From Flammeovirga kamogawensis (GTDB lineage: Bacteria > Bacteroidota > Bacteroidia > Cytophagales > Flammeovirgaceae), in contig NZ_CP076131.1 in assembly GCF_018736065.1 (NCBI RefSeq), forward strand, positions 1-46,486: a DNA stretch of 46,486 bases. The letters run 5' to 3'. Positions 1-8,680 of this stretch are shown here, in pieces (the first letter of the stretch is position 1; the number at the start of each line of letters is the position of its first letter). The notes below the pieces were generated by a model, which saw nothing but the letters and a program-made list of their open reading frames with translations, searched no databases and had not been told where the DNA came from. Both the position numbers and the translations under genes were made by a program.

Positions 1-1074
1 ATGTATCCGAAACAAATAAACTTAGATTGGTGGAATGACCTTAGTGATGCTTGGCAAAATGCATTGATTGATTTTTACAAAAATCATCATGATATGACAT
101 TCACACCTGAAAACTTTGATTGGCAATCATTACAAGAAATCACAGTACTTTCTCTATCAAATTTAGATAGTCCTGACCCTCTAAATGACTTTACACATTT
201 AAGAGCATTGTCATTATATTCTTGTCATTTACGGGATTTACATGCCATTTCAAATTTAGAACAGTTAGAGTTTTTAAATATTTCTTGTGCTCCGATTTCA
301 GATTTAGAACCCTTAAGATTATTACCTAACCTGAAGGTATTATCACTCAATGATCATCTTATTAAAGACTTTTCAATTCTTGGTGAATTAACACAGGTGA
401 AGGGTTTTGACCTTGAGAGTAAATTCAATGGTGTTCGTTCATTGAAAATGCTTGAAGGGAAGATGAATGTTACAAACCTTTCTGTTTTTGGTTCAAAAAA
501 AATCAAAAATTTACCTAATCTAAAATCAGTTACTATTGCGGGCAAAAAAAGAGCAACAATAGAAAATTGTCCTAATATTGAAACACTAGATATTGCTCCA
601 TCATATGATTTAAGAGAAGGTTTTGATTGTAGTAATTTAGGTGAAATACCGAATTTAAAAAAACTAAATATATGGAGGTTTAATACTTCTATCGAAGAAT
701 GGTTTGCATCAAATACATTTGAAGAATTAGAAGTATTAACGATCAGTTCAAGTGTGAACAAAATTCTTACTTTAGAATGGCTCACTCCTCAAAAATTCCC
801 TAAACTCACGACGTTATTTATTGGGGTTTCAGCTCATATAAAAACTATTCCATACCCACTTCCATCTATTAATCGTTTTGGGTATAGGTTTATAGAATAT
901 TCAACTTCGTATGAAGAAAATATCCAAGAAAGTGAGTGTCGAACATATTTTCCAAATGCATCTTTTATTAAGGATGATATAAGTGGAGAGAGAATTAAAC
1001 TAATTTCTGCCTGGAATTTTTATCGATTTACAAAAGGGACTTTTGATGAGGAAATACCAGAGGTATTGTTTTAG
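1..1074 (+). CDS. Leucine-rich-repeat protein (internalin-like LRRs)
   Basis: A 357-residue protein with no signal peptide or membrane segment, so probably cytoplasmic. Residues ~45-150 hold about four repeats of the LxxLxLxxxxIxDLxxLxxL type (phrases such as LRALSLYSCHLRDLHAI and LKVLSLNDHLIKDF). More degenerate repeats run to ~250, followed by a non-repeat tail. LRR folds bind proteins; no partner can be named. The ORF starts at the first base, so an upstream start cannot be excluded unless the molecule is circular. In that case the DUF1963 gene at 45630-46469 ends 17 bases upstream and the two could be co-transcribed. A strong hairpin terminator follows at 1125-1175. Confidence 0.8.
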   Translation: MYPKQINLDWWNDLSDAWQNALIDFYKNHHDMTFTPENFDWQSLQEITVLSLSNLDSPDPLNDFTHLRALSLYSCHLRDLHAISNLEQLEFLNISCAPISDLEPLRLLPNLKVLSLNDHLIKDFSILGELTQVKGFDLESKFNGVRSLKMLEGKMNVTNLSVFGSKKIKNLPNLKSVTIAGKKRATIENCPNIETLDIAPSYDLREGFDCSNLGEIPNLKKLNIWRFNTSIEEWFASNTFEELEVLTISSSVNKILTLEWLTPQKFPKLTTLFIGVSAHIKTIPYPLPSINRFGYRFIEYSTSYEENIQESECRTYFPNASFIKDDISGERIKLISAWNFYRFTKGTFDEEIPEVLF

Positions 1075-1124
1075 GTTGATTATATCCTAATATTTAATGA
1101 CTTCATATGTATTTAACTCAAGCA

Positions 1125-1175
1125 AAAAAATACCCACCGATATTAGTTTTTATACTAATTCAGTGGGTATTTTTT
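1125..1175. terminator. Bidirectional intrinsic terminator after LRR gene
   Basis: AAAAAATACCCAC (1125-1137) is exactly complementary to GTGGGTATTTTTT (1163-1175). An inner ATTAG/CTAAT pairing extends the stem. With A and T runs on both sides it would terminate on either strand. An open frame reading through it (1097-1504) is therefore unlikely to be a gene start. Confidence 0.8.
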
Positions 1176-1261
1176 CATCTAATTACTTCAATAATTTGCC
1201 CTGTTTGCGCAATGAAGAGGTTATTGATATTCCTTTTGATAAAGGAGAAATTATAAAAGAA

Positions 1262-1402
1262 GAACCTATTCAGAAAGTAATAGATGTTCCAGAAGATTTT
1301 AAAGAAAAATTAAATAAGCTCCAGGTTCGATTAACTGAAATTGGCTTGGCTCAAGATGTAATTCATATTGCTTTAGAGCGATACGCTAAAGATCCTAATT
1401 CG
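1262..1402 (+). pseudogene. 3' remnant of a Rep_3 initiator gene, cut by a Tn3-type inverted repeat
   Basis: In frame +, the phrase EDFKEKLNKLQVRLTEIGLA and what follows (ALERYAKDPN) closely matches the C-terminal part of the intact Rep at 11899-13035 (EFKEKLDKLSMRLGEIGLE, ALNKYTENPT). The similarity stops at 1402, where a 38-bp GGGG-starting inverted repeat begins. The 5' three quarters of the gene are absent. The frame upstream runs through the terminator at 1125-1175 and is not Rep-like. This is a relic of a second, related replicon or of a duplicated rep gene. Confidence 0.7.
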
Positions 1403-1657
1403 GGGGCGTTCCGGATACGTGCCGAAACGGCAAGAGCTAACATATTTAACAAACAGCTAAAATTAGGTACTATAAAAACATTGTTATCAAATATGTGTTT
1501 TTAAATACGTATCGTGTGATTTTTAATATTAAAACAGTTATTCCTTTATCTTATGTTTAATTAAAAACCATTTTGTGATTCTAAAAAACTAAACATTAAA
1601 AACTGCGTTTTTGATACCTTGAAGGGTATCTTGCCGTTTTTGTGCGTAAGTGGAACG
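1403..1657. mobile_element. Tn3-derived miniature element, copy A
   Basis: The left end at 1403-1440 is a 38-bp Tn3-family-type terminal repeat: it starts GGGG, contains CGTTCCGGATACGTGC, then AACGGCAAGAGC, and ends TAA. The right end (about 1629-1657) is an inverted, partly diverged copy with GTTCC-N3-TACG-N3-AAAACGGCAAGA spacing. The ~255 bp between shows no gene. Related copies lie at 36972-37304 and 45104-45432. Short Tn3-derived elements with two inverted repeats are known as TIMEs; calling this one is my inference from length and ends. Confidence 0.6.
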
Positions 1658-2098
1658 TGGGTGAATAAAACCTTCCTCATTCACTTCATATTGAATCCTC
1701 CCATCAACAATCAATGCTACATCTTCAGAAACAAAAAACACCTTAGAAGCTCTAGCTCCCTCTTCCCATATACTCCAATAAATATGCATGATATAGTCAT
1801 CATTTGGTAGTTCATCTATTGTGAAATAACCTGTTGATTCTTCAATTAAGATATCTCTGGAATAATGAATAATTGTAGAGTTTTTTGTGTCAATATACCC
1901 TTCTTCTTCATCTTGGTAGATATAATTATTATACAGCTCAATATGAAACTTGACTCTGTAGTAATGGCTATATTCTTTTGGAATGGAATAGGTAAAACTA
2001 ATTTCCCTTTGTGAATCTTTAGGTATTATTTCTGTAGGAACAGTAATATATGAGAAAAAGCATATCATTAATGATATAAAAATAAATCGTTGTAGCAT
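1589..2098 (-). CDS. Secreted or membrane-anchored beta-rich protein, unknown
   Basis: A 169-residue protein starting with a hydrophobic segment (MLQRFIFISLMICFFSYITV) that could be a signal peptide or anchor. The body is rich in beta-type strands and aromatic residues (phrases FTYSIPKEY, YYRVKFHIELYNNYIY), resembling an Ig-like or cell-surface domain; no family is recognised. The last ~22 residues (HPRSTYAQKRQDTLQG and on) are encoded inside the end of the Tn3-derived element at 1403-1657. The same phrase can be read at the ends of the two other copies (37250-37304, 45104-45160), so the natural C-terminus was probably replaced or the element captured a gene end. Confidence 0.55.
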   Translation of the reverse strand: MLQRFIFISLMICFFSYITVPTEIIPKDSQREISFTYSIPKEYSHYYRVKFHIELYNNYIYQDEEEGYIDTKNSTIIHYSRDILIEESTGYFTIDELPNDDYIMHIYWSIWEEGARASKVFFVSEDVALIVDGRIQYEVNEEGFIHPRSTYAQKRQDTLQGIKNAVFNV

Positions 2099-2166
2099 GA
2101 GATTAGTTTTTAGTTTTGTTAGTGCAAGATATAATTTAAAATGCTTTTAATAATAAAGTGTTTAGC

Positions 2167-3025
2167 CTTTTTTCAATTACCTACTTTTCGTAACTTCCCC
2201 CTTCTAAAAACCAACTAAATATTTCTCATGCTAGCGATCAACCACCTCTGCGGAGGCTTAACATTCACAGCTACATTCTGTTCATTCCAAGACATAAATA
2301 TTTTCGAGAAGCCTGAATATTTGGCTTTAACTGTTTTTGGGGCGTTAGCTCCAGACATTGATAATACAAAATCTCTTATTGGAAAGCTCTTCTATCCAAT
2401 TGCTAAAAAGATCCAGGAACATTGGGGGCATCGGACCGCAACACATAGCTTTTTAGCTTGTATAGTTTTTACAATGTTCTTTGCTACAGTCCAGGCGTTA
2501 ACGGGTGCAGAAAATCTAACTACAATTGCTTTCTTCTCTTATTTATCGCATCTCATTTTTGATATGTGTACAAAGTCAGGTCTTCCTTTTTCTATCCTTT
2601 GAATCGTTATAGATGTGTTCTCCCTGCTAATCCAAACTTGCGTTTAAGAACAGGAGATGTAAAACAAGAAGCGATTGTTTTCTTTTGCTTTGTGCTTCTA
2701 AATTTACTTTCAATGGATCTAGTGGCTAATGGTTTCTGGTCTACTTACAATAAAGCATTTCTTACTTTTTCTCATATCAGAAGAGAGCTAATTCATAATC
2801 CTAAACCATTAGAATTAACATTACAGAACAAGACAACTGGAGCAATTAAAAAGGCTTTTGTTGTAGAAGCTAAGGAAGAAAAGGCTGTTCTTTTAGATAG
2901 TATTCATTTCTTTGAAGCAAGTGCAGAAGTCTATACTATTTTAGACTTTGAACATATCAATACGAAGAAAGAAGAGAAGATAATTTTTGAGAGGATTTCT
3001 GTTGATAGTATTGGTCAATTGCTAA
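2167..3025 (+). repeat. ~860-bp duplication shared with 8681-9540
   Basis: Similarity begins at CTTTTTTCAATTACC (2167; 8681 in the second copy), 61 bases before each ATG, and runs to the IS5 boundary. Differences are scattered single bases plus one T deletion here. The copies are in direct orientation about 6.5 kb apart, so recombination between them would delete the segment 3-8.7 kb. Confidence 0.85.
2228..3025 (+). pseudogene. Metal-dependent membrane hydrolase (YdjM/DUF457 type), copy 1, frameshifted and truncated
   Basis: This copy is nearly identical to the intact gene at 8742-9614. A T-run near 2587-2591 has five T where copy 2 has six, shifting the frame after the phrase CTKSGLPF and splitting the gene. 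The 3' end is lost at 3025, where an IS5 element begins, removing the last ~25 residues. The N-terminal part keeps the early His (NHLCGG), the PDIDN motif and the HRTATHS motif typical of the YdjM family of inner-membrane putative hydrolases. Duplication starts at 2167, in the leader. Confidence 0.85.
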
Positions 3026-3895
3026 GAGCATGTTTGGAAGTAATTAGGAGTATTAATTCATAAAAAACAATCATTGTTATCTTTGATTATTATCAAATAA
3101 ATCAAAGTATATGCAAACAAGATTCACACCTCTGAAAGAGCACCAATGGCAAGTTTTAGAAGAATCTTAAAAAAATAATAGACCAAAAAAAATTATGTCT
3201 GCGTTCAGTTATTGACGCTATACTTTGGATTACTCGAACAGGCTGTCAATGGCGAAATTTAGACAGTCAATATCATAAATGGGAAAGTGTATATCATTAT
3301 TTTAGAAAATGGAAAAATGATGGAACTATTGAATTGATTAACTTAAAGTTAGCTACAAATGATAGATTGTATTCAGGTCGTAAAAGAAGCCCTTCATTAC
3401 TAGCTATTGATAGTCAAAGCGTGAAATTATCCCCCTTTTTAAATATTGAAAGAGGGATTGATGGACACAAAAAAATCAATGGATGTAAACGACATATTAT
3501 TGTTGACTCAGAGGGTCGTTTTTTAGGTATTCATATAGGTCCCGCAAATCAACATGATGGAGCTGGAGGAGTAGAATTATTACCAAAAATTGCTTTGATA
3601 TCAGAACGCTTAGAGATTATAAAAGAGGACAAAGCCTATGGAGGTCTTTTTAAGAAAAATGCAGATTTATATGGATTTCCTGTAGAAACCAAACAAAGAC
3701 CTCCATCAAAAGAGAAAGGATTTATCCCTGAATTCAAAAGGTGGCAAGTAGAAAGATCTTTTGGATGGCTTAACTTTTTCCGCAGATTATCAAAGGATTA
3801 CGAAAGACTCCCAAAATCACATATGTGTTTTATTTACCTTGCAAGTATTACAATGTTAATCAACAAAACATGAGAAATTTGTTCCAAACATGCTC
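3026..3895 (+). mobile_element. IS5-family insertion sequence (IS1031/IS427-like group)
   Basis: The element is 870 bp. Perfect 14-bp inverted repeats GAGCATGTTTGGAA lie at 3026-3039 and, reversed, at 3882-3895. Both sides are flanked by TAA, compatible with the 3-bp TNA target duplication of the IS1031 group. The left flank is the hydrolase gene and the right flank an ISL3 transposase, so this is not a simple insertion; an adjacent deletion or recombination between two copies must have followed. Confidence 0.85.
3111..3873 (+). pseudogene. IS5-family transposase, two frames
   Basis: The first frame (ATG 3111) encodes MQTRFTPLKEHQWQVLEES and stops at TAA 3168-3170, directly before an A-run. 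The rest continues in the +1 frame (LKKIIDQKKLCLRSVIDAIL..., through the DDE domain). Motifs are LLAIDSQSVK (first Asp), the phrase DSEGRFLGIHIGPANQHD (second Asp) and QVERSFGWLNFFRRL (Glu region). Many IS5/IS427-group elements make transposase by programmed frameshifting, so this may be functional rather than broken; the sequence alone does not decide. Confidence 0.8.
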
Positions 3896-4187
3896 TAAGG
3901 AAACTTCAACACTAGAATCTGACCAGGATAAATCTTTGAGATTACGTACATAATAGCTATGTTTCTCATTACTTTCTGTATGACAACAAGGACATTTTCC
4001 AGAAGGAGATATAGATTTTAAATGAATGATTCTTTTCTTTACAATATTAGATTCATCGACAGAGAACCCATCAAATTCAAATGAACCAAAACTAGAAAAG
4101 GTAGAGAGTGATATCATAATAACGAAATTAATAATATCTTATCTGCTAAATGTTAAAAAAGCTTTCCACCAAAAGTGAATCAGAACC
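3896..4187 (-). pseudogene. ISL3-family transposase, 5' remnant with element end
   Basis: Minus-strand reading from ATG at 4117 gives ~75 residues starting MISLSTFSSFGSFEFDGF. They include the N-terminal zinc finger CPCCHTESNEKHSYYVRNLKD and the SWSDSSVEVSL phrase typical of ISL3 transposases. Coding is cut at 3896 by the IS5 element. The upstream end of the element carries AAAAGTGAATCAGAACC (4171-4187), read outward as GGTTCTGATTCACTTTT, a plausible ISL3-type terminal repeat. The same end recurs at 10239-10255, and partly at 7112-7126. Confidence 0.8.
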
Positions 4188-4390
4188 GGGTCCACTAATA
4201 AAAGGTATAGAAAGGCAAAATTACCATTTTTAGAAAAACAGATGATGATATTCAATGAGTAATAAATGATGAAACACCCTATTATCACCAAATTCAGAGT
4301 AAGTTCTAATCTCCAATGTCCTATTTAAATGCTTTTGCTACAAAAAACACGTCCTTCAAATAAGTGAGGTTTATTGAAGCTTATATTAAG

Positions 4391-5878
4391 TTACAGTTGA
4401 TTGAATAATAAATCTTCTAGATTTAATTCAGCCTTGTCTCCATTTTTATAATTAATTTTTATAATTCTATTTTTTTCAATTGATGCTGAGTAGATAATTT
4501 TTTCCTCAGAAGATGATAATAGAACTTTACCTTCTTTGGTGATTATTTGAGTATCATCTCCTTTTTTACCCACCAAGAAACAGTATTTAAATTTTTTATC
4601 GGCAGAGTATATAAATAATAAATCATCAAACCCTTTAAGTAAAACTTTATTGTATTTTGTAATAAGTTCAGAAGTGTTTTCTTTAGTTTTGCCTATATAA
4701 TACTCAGATTCTTTTCTTAAAATTTTATATTGAAATGGAATTATAATGTGTTCTTCTTCATAATCTTCTGATACCAAACCATAAAAATCACCTCTTTTTT
4801 TAACGCTAAGTTCTTCAGGTATTTCAATGTCTATTTCTTTTTGATGCAAACCCAATGTAAAGCCTGATTCAACAAAAGAGGAGATATATTGACCACTATT
4901 TACATCGTAAAGATCAATATGGTACAATATATCCTCAGAAGGAGGGTATGTGATTATAAAAGGAGGTTGTAAAAATGCATAATACAAACCTTTATAATTG
5001 CCTTTATTCAATGATATTAGTTTTATAAGTCCCTCTTCTTTCGGTTGAATCAATTTTTGAATTTTATCTTGTGTTAAAAGAGTATTGTATTTTTTTATTG
5101 GAAGATTATATGATTCTTCTTGGTTTATTTTGCCATTGTCATCCAATGTAATGGTCATAATATTGTAATAGGTGAATTTATCAAACTTGAGTGAGAACGA
5201 AATGTGATAGGTATTTTCTTCCTTGTTTTTCTTATCATCACTCAATAACAAATAGTTAAAATAATATTCCCGATTGATTCTAGTTTTAAAATAGTTGACC
5301 ACCAAATGTTTTTTTATGATGCTTTCACTAAAGTAGTTGGATAAATAAAGTTTAGCATTTTCTATTGCTTTTACAATGTTCTCATCAGCTTGATATATTT
5401 TACTTCCTTTTTTTAATAGGCCATCTGATGTTGTTAGATTTAAATTATGATAACGGTAAGTTTCCCAGAAGTTAACATCGTATTTATCAACCTTAAAAGG
5501 GTCAAAGTTTTTACTTAAAATTGCTTTTGTTTCATAAGTCAAGGAATCCTTTAAGAACTCTTGCAAGTTATAAATTTGTCCTTTTACTTCTGTAAGAATT
5601 GATCTATCTTTATAATAACTTCTTTTATTAAAAAAAAAATCCTTTCCATAAATATTTGTTAGTACAACTCTATTATTTTCATCTAATTTTATTATCTCAT
5701 ATTTTACAAGTTGACCTTTGTGATAAGAGGAGACTTCTTTTGTTTTCTGTATGGTATCATGATTAACAAAAGTCGAATCAATTTTTATTTTATTCTTAGG
5801 TTGAATTTTTTTAGACTGAGCCAATGAAACTTGACTCCAAATAAGTAATAGTATGATAGCAAGTTTTTGCAAGTTCAT
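4391..5878 (-). CDS. Secreted protein with WG-like beta repeats at C-terminus, unknown
   Basis: A 495-residue protein. Residues 1-20 form a signal peptide (LAIILLLIWSQVSLAQ, cleavage after AQ), so it is exported. Most of the chain is unrecognised. Residues ~350-480 contain phrases such as GDFYGLVSEDY...IIPFQYKIL, LITKYNKVLLKGFDDLL and IITKEGKVLL, resembling WG/KWG beta repeats; this is suggestive only. It stands alone on the minus strand, with a long non-coding stretch upstream (5879-6530). Confidence 0.7.
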   Translation of the reverse strand: MNLQKLAIILLLIWSQVSLAQSKKIQPKNKIKIDSTFVNHDTIQKTKEVSSYHKGQLVKYEIIKLDENNRVVLTNIYGKDFFFNKRSYYKDRSILTEVKGQIYNLQEFLKDSLTYETKAILSKNFDPFKVDKYDVNFWETYRYHNLNLTTSDGLLKKGSKIYQADENIVKAIENAKLYLSNYFSESIIKKHLVVNYFKTRINREYYFNYLLLSDDKKNKEENTYHISFSLKFDKFTYYNIMTITLDDNGKINQEESYNLPIKKYNTLLTQDKIQKLIQPKEEGLIKLISLNKGNYKGLYYAFLQPPFIITYPPSEDILYHIDLYDVNSGQYISSFVESGFTLGLHQKEIDIEIPEELSVKKRGDFYGLVSEDYEEEHIIIPFQYKILRKESEYYIGKTKENTSELITKYNKVLLKGFDDLLFIYSADKKFKYCFLVGKKGDDTQIITKEGKVLLSSSEEKIIYSASIEKNRIIKINYKNGDKAELNLEDLLFNQL

Positions 5879-6530
5879 GATATAAAAAAGTTTGTTTAAA
5901 ATTTATCTGTATAAACATAGTAAGGTTAAATATAAAGAAACTTTACAATATTATGTACTACGTTTTATCTAGAACCCCTAGCAGGCAACATAATAGTTTA
6001 GGAAATTATTTAATTATATCTTTTATGAACAACACTATCATGTATCTAGATGTTTAAGCATTTCATTGCAAAAATGTGTTTTAGTAATTCGAATGATATA
6101 TTCAGCTACTAAAGCAAAATAGAAATTAAAAGTTTTTGTATTTGACAAAACGTTATAGAGGCCCCTCCATGATTCTTACGACGATGTACCAGATTACTAT
6201 TTTTTAGGTACTTATTAAAAATAATTTACTATTGAATAACTGATTTACAATTAATTAAAATTATTGGATTTTTATTTAAAAACACTTCTATGTAAAGTTA
6301 AACAAATGTTAATATAAACCCGTATATGTTAGATAATGAGTTAGTTATAATACCATCTGGTACATGGTCGTAAGAATCATGGAGGGAGCTCAATATTAGG
6401 TCTAAATCAAACATATTAAAATAAGTTAAAATAATCTATTTATGTGAGTGTTACAAAACTGAGTGGCCCTTCACAGTAAGAATGATGGAGGGACCTCAAT
6501 ATTATCGGGAAATACCCCTGAACCAAATAA
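5879..6530. other. Non-coding stretch, 652 bp
   Basis: This contains the MITE at 6163-6391 and a single element end (GTAAGAATGATGGAGGG) at 6477-6493. The remaining AT-rich DNA (5879-6160, 6392-6476) shows no gene or clear signal. Confidence 0.6.
6163..6391. mobile_element. MITE with ~27-35 bp inverted ends
   Basis: Left end CCCTCCATGATTCTTACGAC (from 6163), continuing GATGTACCAGAT, is the inverse of the right end: CTGGTACATGGTCGTAAG, then AATCATGGAGGG (6357-6386). The ~230 bp between is AT-rich and has no gene. A second copy lacking its left end is at 40617-40821. Outward motifs CCCTCCATSATTCTTAC without the interior occur at 6477-6493, 35823-35839 and, diverged, at 37343-37357. Confidence 0.7.
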
Positions 6531-7067
6531 TTATATACTTTTCAAGTATTTGACTTCTTGTAAGTAATACATTTCCGTCCCCCCATTAGTAATACCACCG
6601 CAATTCCCATAATATTTTGCACCATAACGCTTATTTACATCATGAAACATTTGCTCTTGGATATATGCTTCACGTCTTGATGGATATGGTATATTTTCAA
6701 TTACCTTAATACTTTTAATAGATGTACCATATTGTGAAGACCTATGGTGAGTATCGTTTGCTATCCCAACCTTACCTAATTTCATTCCAGACTTTAGAGT
6801 AATTTCCAAAGTATACAAATACACTATTTCCTTAAGATGACCTTCTTCAAATAATTTCTGAACCTTTGCTTCCCTAATTTTATCTTTACGACTCTTAACA
6901 TGACGACTACCATGAATCCCTATTGGGGTTTCTTTAATTTCTCCAACTTCACTTTCTTCTATTTCTTCCAGTATTTTAATTCTTCGTTCATTCCAGATTA
7001 AGAAGGCAACAAACAGTGGTAATAAAGAAATGACAAACATCATTTTGAAAAATGTGGAATTATCCAT
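6531..7067 (-). CDS. Membrane-anchored GIY-YIG-like (T5orf172/MUG113-type) protein
   Basis: A 178-residue protein. The N-terminal segment ~6-25 (FKMMFVISLLPLFVAFLIW) is a single membrane anchor, followed by a charged linker. Residues ~85-175 resemble the GIY-YIG-like nuclease domain of the T5orf172 type: LYTLEITLKSGMKLGKVGIA, then the phrase SSQYGTSIKSIKVIENIPYP, then REAYIQEQMFH with a Glu in the position expected for metal binding. The first Tyr-containing strand is LYTL rather than classical GIY. A membrane-tethered nuclease-like domain is unusual; whether it cuts DNA is not known. It is a single minus-strand gene. Confidence 0.6.
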   Translation of the reverse strand: MDNSTFFKMMFVISLLPLFVAFLIWNERRIKILEEIEESEVGEIKETPIGIHGSRHVKSRKDKIREAKVQKLFEEGHLKEIVYLYTLEITLKSGMKLGKVGIANDTHHRSSQYGTSIKSIKVIENIPYPSRREAYIQEQMFHDVNKRYGAKYYGNCGGITNGGTEMYYLQEVKYLKSI

Positions 7068-7166
7068 GACTTTTGAATTTGAATATTAAAAGTTTAGTTT
7101 ATTTACCAATAAAAAGTGAATCAGAAATCCCAAAACATGGGTTTAGTAGACACAAATAGAAACTTC

Positions 7167-7634
7167 CTAATTACTTTTTGATATATGAATTAATGTTTTG
7201 AGTTCATCTGTAATCAGACGACCTTCACACACACCTGTTGGATGTGTAACAATCATAACTACTCCACCATACTCTAATTCATAACAATAACACATAGTAT
7301 ATTCTGATTTTAAAATTACAGGACTAATAAGATGTTCCTTTCTCCTTAAATCCATCATATTACTTAAACTCTCTCTACTCACATTATCAAGGGAACCATT
7401 TACTCTGTATATATGAGCTAGGGTCGTTCCATTAGCAGAAAAAAAAGAACTCGTACCGATAGTTATGTCATCCACTTTGAAAGGGTATTCTACTCTTTTT
7501 AAATCCATTTGAATAAGTTGTCTACACAAATCTTTTTCAGTTGGGTCTCCTGCATAAGCAGAGAATGAAACAACGAATAATAAAGTGATTGTAAATAAAT
7601 TTTTTATTTTGATTTTTAAAAATATTTGGATTGC
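7167..7634 (-). CDS. Small secreted protein without a standard start codon, unknown
   Basis: The frame without a start begins after an in-frame TAA at 7635-7637. It encodes a convincing signal peptide, KIKNLFTITLLFVVSFSAYA, cleaved before GDPTEKDLCRQ, followed by ~125 residues with paired Cys (MCYCYELEYGG, GVCEG). No ATG, GTG or TTG lies upstream of the signal peptide; only ATC and ATA codons are available. The nearest conventional start is TTG at 7529, which would remove the signal peptide. The gene begins immediately after the stop of the secreted-protein gene at 7639, so translational coupling with a rare start, or a mutated ATG, are both possible. Function unknown. Confidence 0.55.
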   Translation of the reverse strand, partial: AIQIFLKIKIKNLFTITLLFVVSFSAYAGDPTEKDLCRQLIQMDLKRVEYPFKVDDITIGTSSFFSANGTTLAHIYRVNGSLDNVSRESLSNMMDLRRKEHLISPVILKSEYTMCYCYELEYGGVVMIVTHPTGVCEGRLITDELKTLIHISKSN

Positions 7635-7638
7635 TTAA

Positions 7639-8202
7639 TTATCTTGCCCTTTTGATTTCCTTCACTGCTTGAATCTTAACAGCGTTGTTATATCTGTATT
7701 TGTTCACAATTGTACGTACACCCAATTGAAATCCATAAACAGCAACAACAGGCGTTACAATTGACGTGTAATAAGGAAGTGCTGTATATAAAATTGGAAG
7801 TGTTCCAATGAAGATTAAAGATTCTGTTTGAAGATTATTTGAACGTGTTGCACAAAGTAAAAGCTTTTCTTCATGGGTTAACTTATTGTATCTTTTTGTC
7901 TTCAGGAAGTCTTTAATATTTACTTCTTCTTCAGATGTCTTGAAGTATGTCTGATGAATACCTTTTGTACTTTCATATCCTTTGAATGAAAACATATATT
8001 TCTTCTTATCACCTGACAAGATTTCAACTTTCTTACCTGCTTGAAAATTGACTTTCATTTTTTGTCCTTCAGGTGTTGACATTTTTGCTATAAAAGGAAT
8101 TCTTACTGTTAAACTGTCCTGTGCTTTGACTGAACAAACAGAAGCAAGCATAAAAAAGATAAATAATGCACTGATTTGTAATGATAAATTTTTCATTTTC
8201 AT
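7639..8202 (-). CDS. Secreted or membrane protein, unknown
   Basis: A 187-residue protein with a signal peptide (ISALFIFFMLASVCSVKAQ, cleavage about residue 27). It continues with a beta-rich domain (LTVRIPFIAKMS, KVEILSGDKKKYMFSFKGYE) and a C-terminal half with one or two hydrophobic stretches (ESLIFIGTLPILYTALPYYT, IVTPVVAVYGFQLGV) that could be membrane helices. The end is basic (VKIQAVKEIKRAR). No family recognised. It lies upstream of, and probably in one transcript with, the small secreted protein at 7167-7634. Confidence 0.65.
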   Translation of the reverse strand: MKMKNLSLQISALFIFFMLASVCSVKAQDSLTVRIPFIAKMSTPEGQKMKVNFQAGKKVEILSGDKKKYMFSFKGYESTKGIHQTYFKTSEEEVNIKDFLKTKRYNKLTHEEKLLLCATRSNNLQTESLIFIGTLPILYTALPYYTSIVTPVVAVYGFQLGVRTIVNKYRYNNAVKIQAVKEIKRAR

Positions 8203-8680
8203 TTTTAATTTAAAGCGTTATTTAATATAGTACTTATTGAAGCGTTGAATTATTTTCTGTAAAGGTTATATTTATTCCTTAAAAGGATAATTTATTAAAA
8301 TAATGCAATAATAAACATCTTGATTTTGAGTGTATTATTTTAAAAAATTGGGCTTATTGGACTTTCACCCTTATATCAGGAAACACCCAAAATTCTGATA
8401 ACATATTATTTTAAATTCAATTTTTAAAGAAGCTAAATATTTAACAATCCTGTATTGTTGTCAGTTTTCCATTATAAAAATATAATAACTTCTACTACTT
8501 ATATCTCCATAAAACCATTTATGAGATCGATATATAAGCTTTAAAACTGAATTCCTTTTTCATTATATTAAACGTGTATGTATGTAATATTTTTCCTTGG
8601 AAAGGATCAAGATTTACCTAAATAAGGTCTTTTTATTATCTCTCTCAGAAATTACATTTGAATATAAACCTGTTTTTAAT
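8203..8680. other. Non-coding stretch, 478 bp
   Basis: AT-rich, with no gene seen. It holds GGAAACACCCAA near 8380, which recurs near 40445 beside an IS200-type end, so it may mark an old element scar. The divergent promoters for the genes on either side must lie here; no -7 box stands out. Confidence 0.4.

Noticed and set aside
354-785. Minus-strand frame inside the LRR gene
   Set aside because: Shadow of the plus-strand LRR codons.
1097-1504. 135-codon open frame after the LRR gene
   Set aside because: It reads through a strong terminator hairpin, then a rep fragment, then a transposon end; it is a chance fusion and only the rep remnant is annotated.
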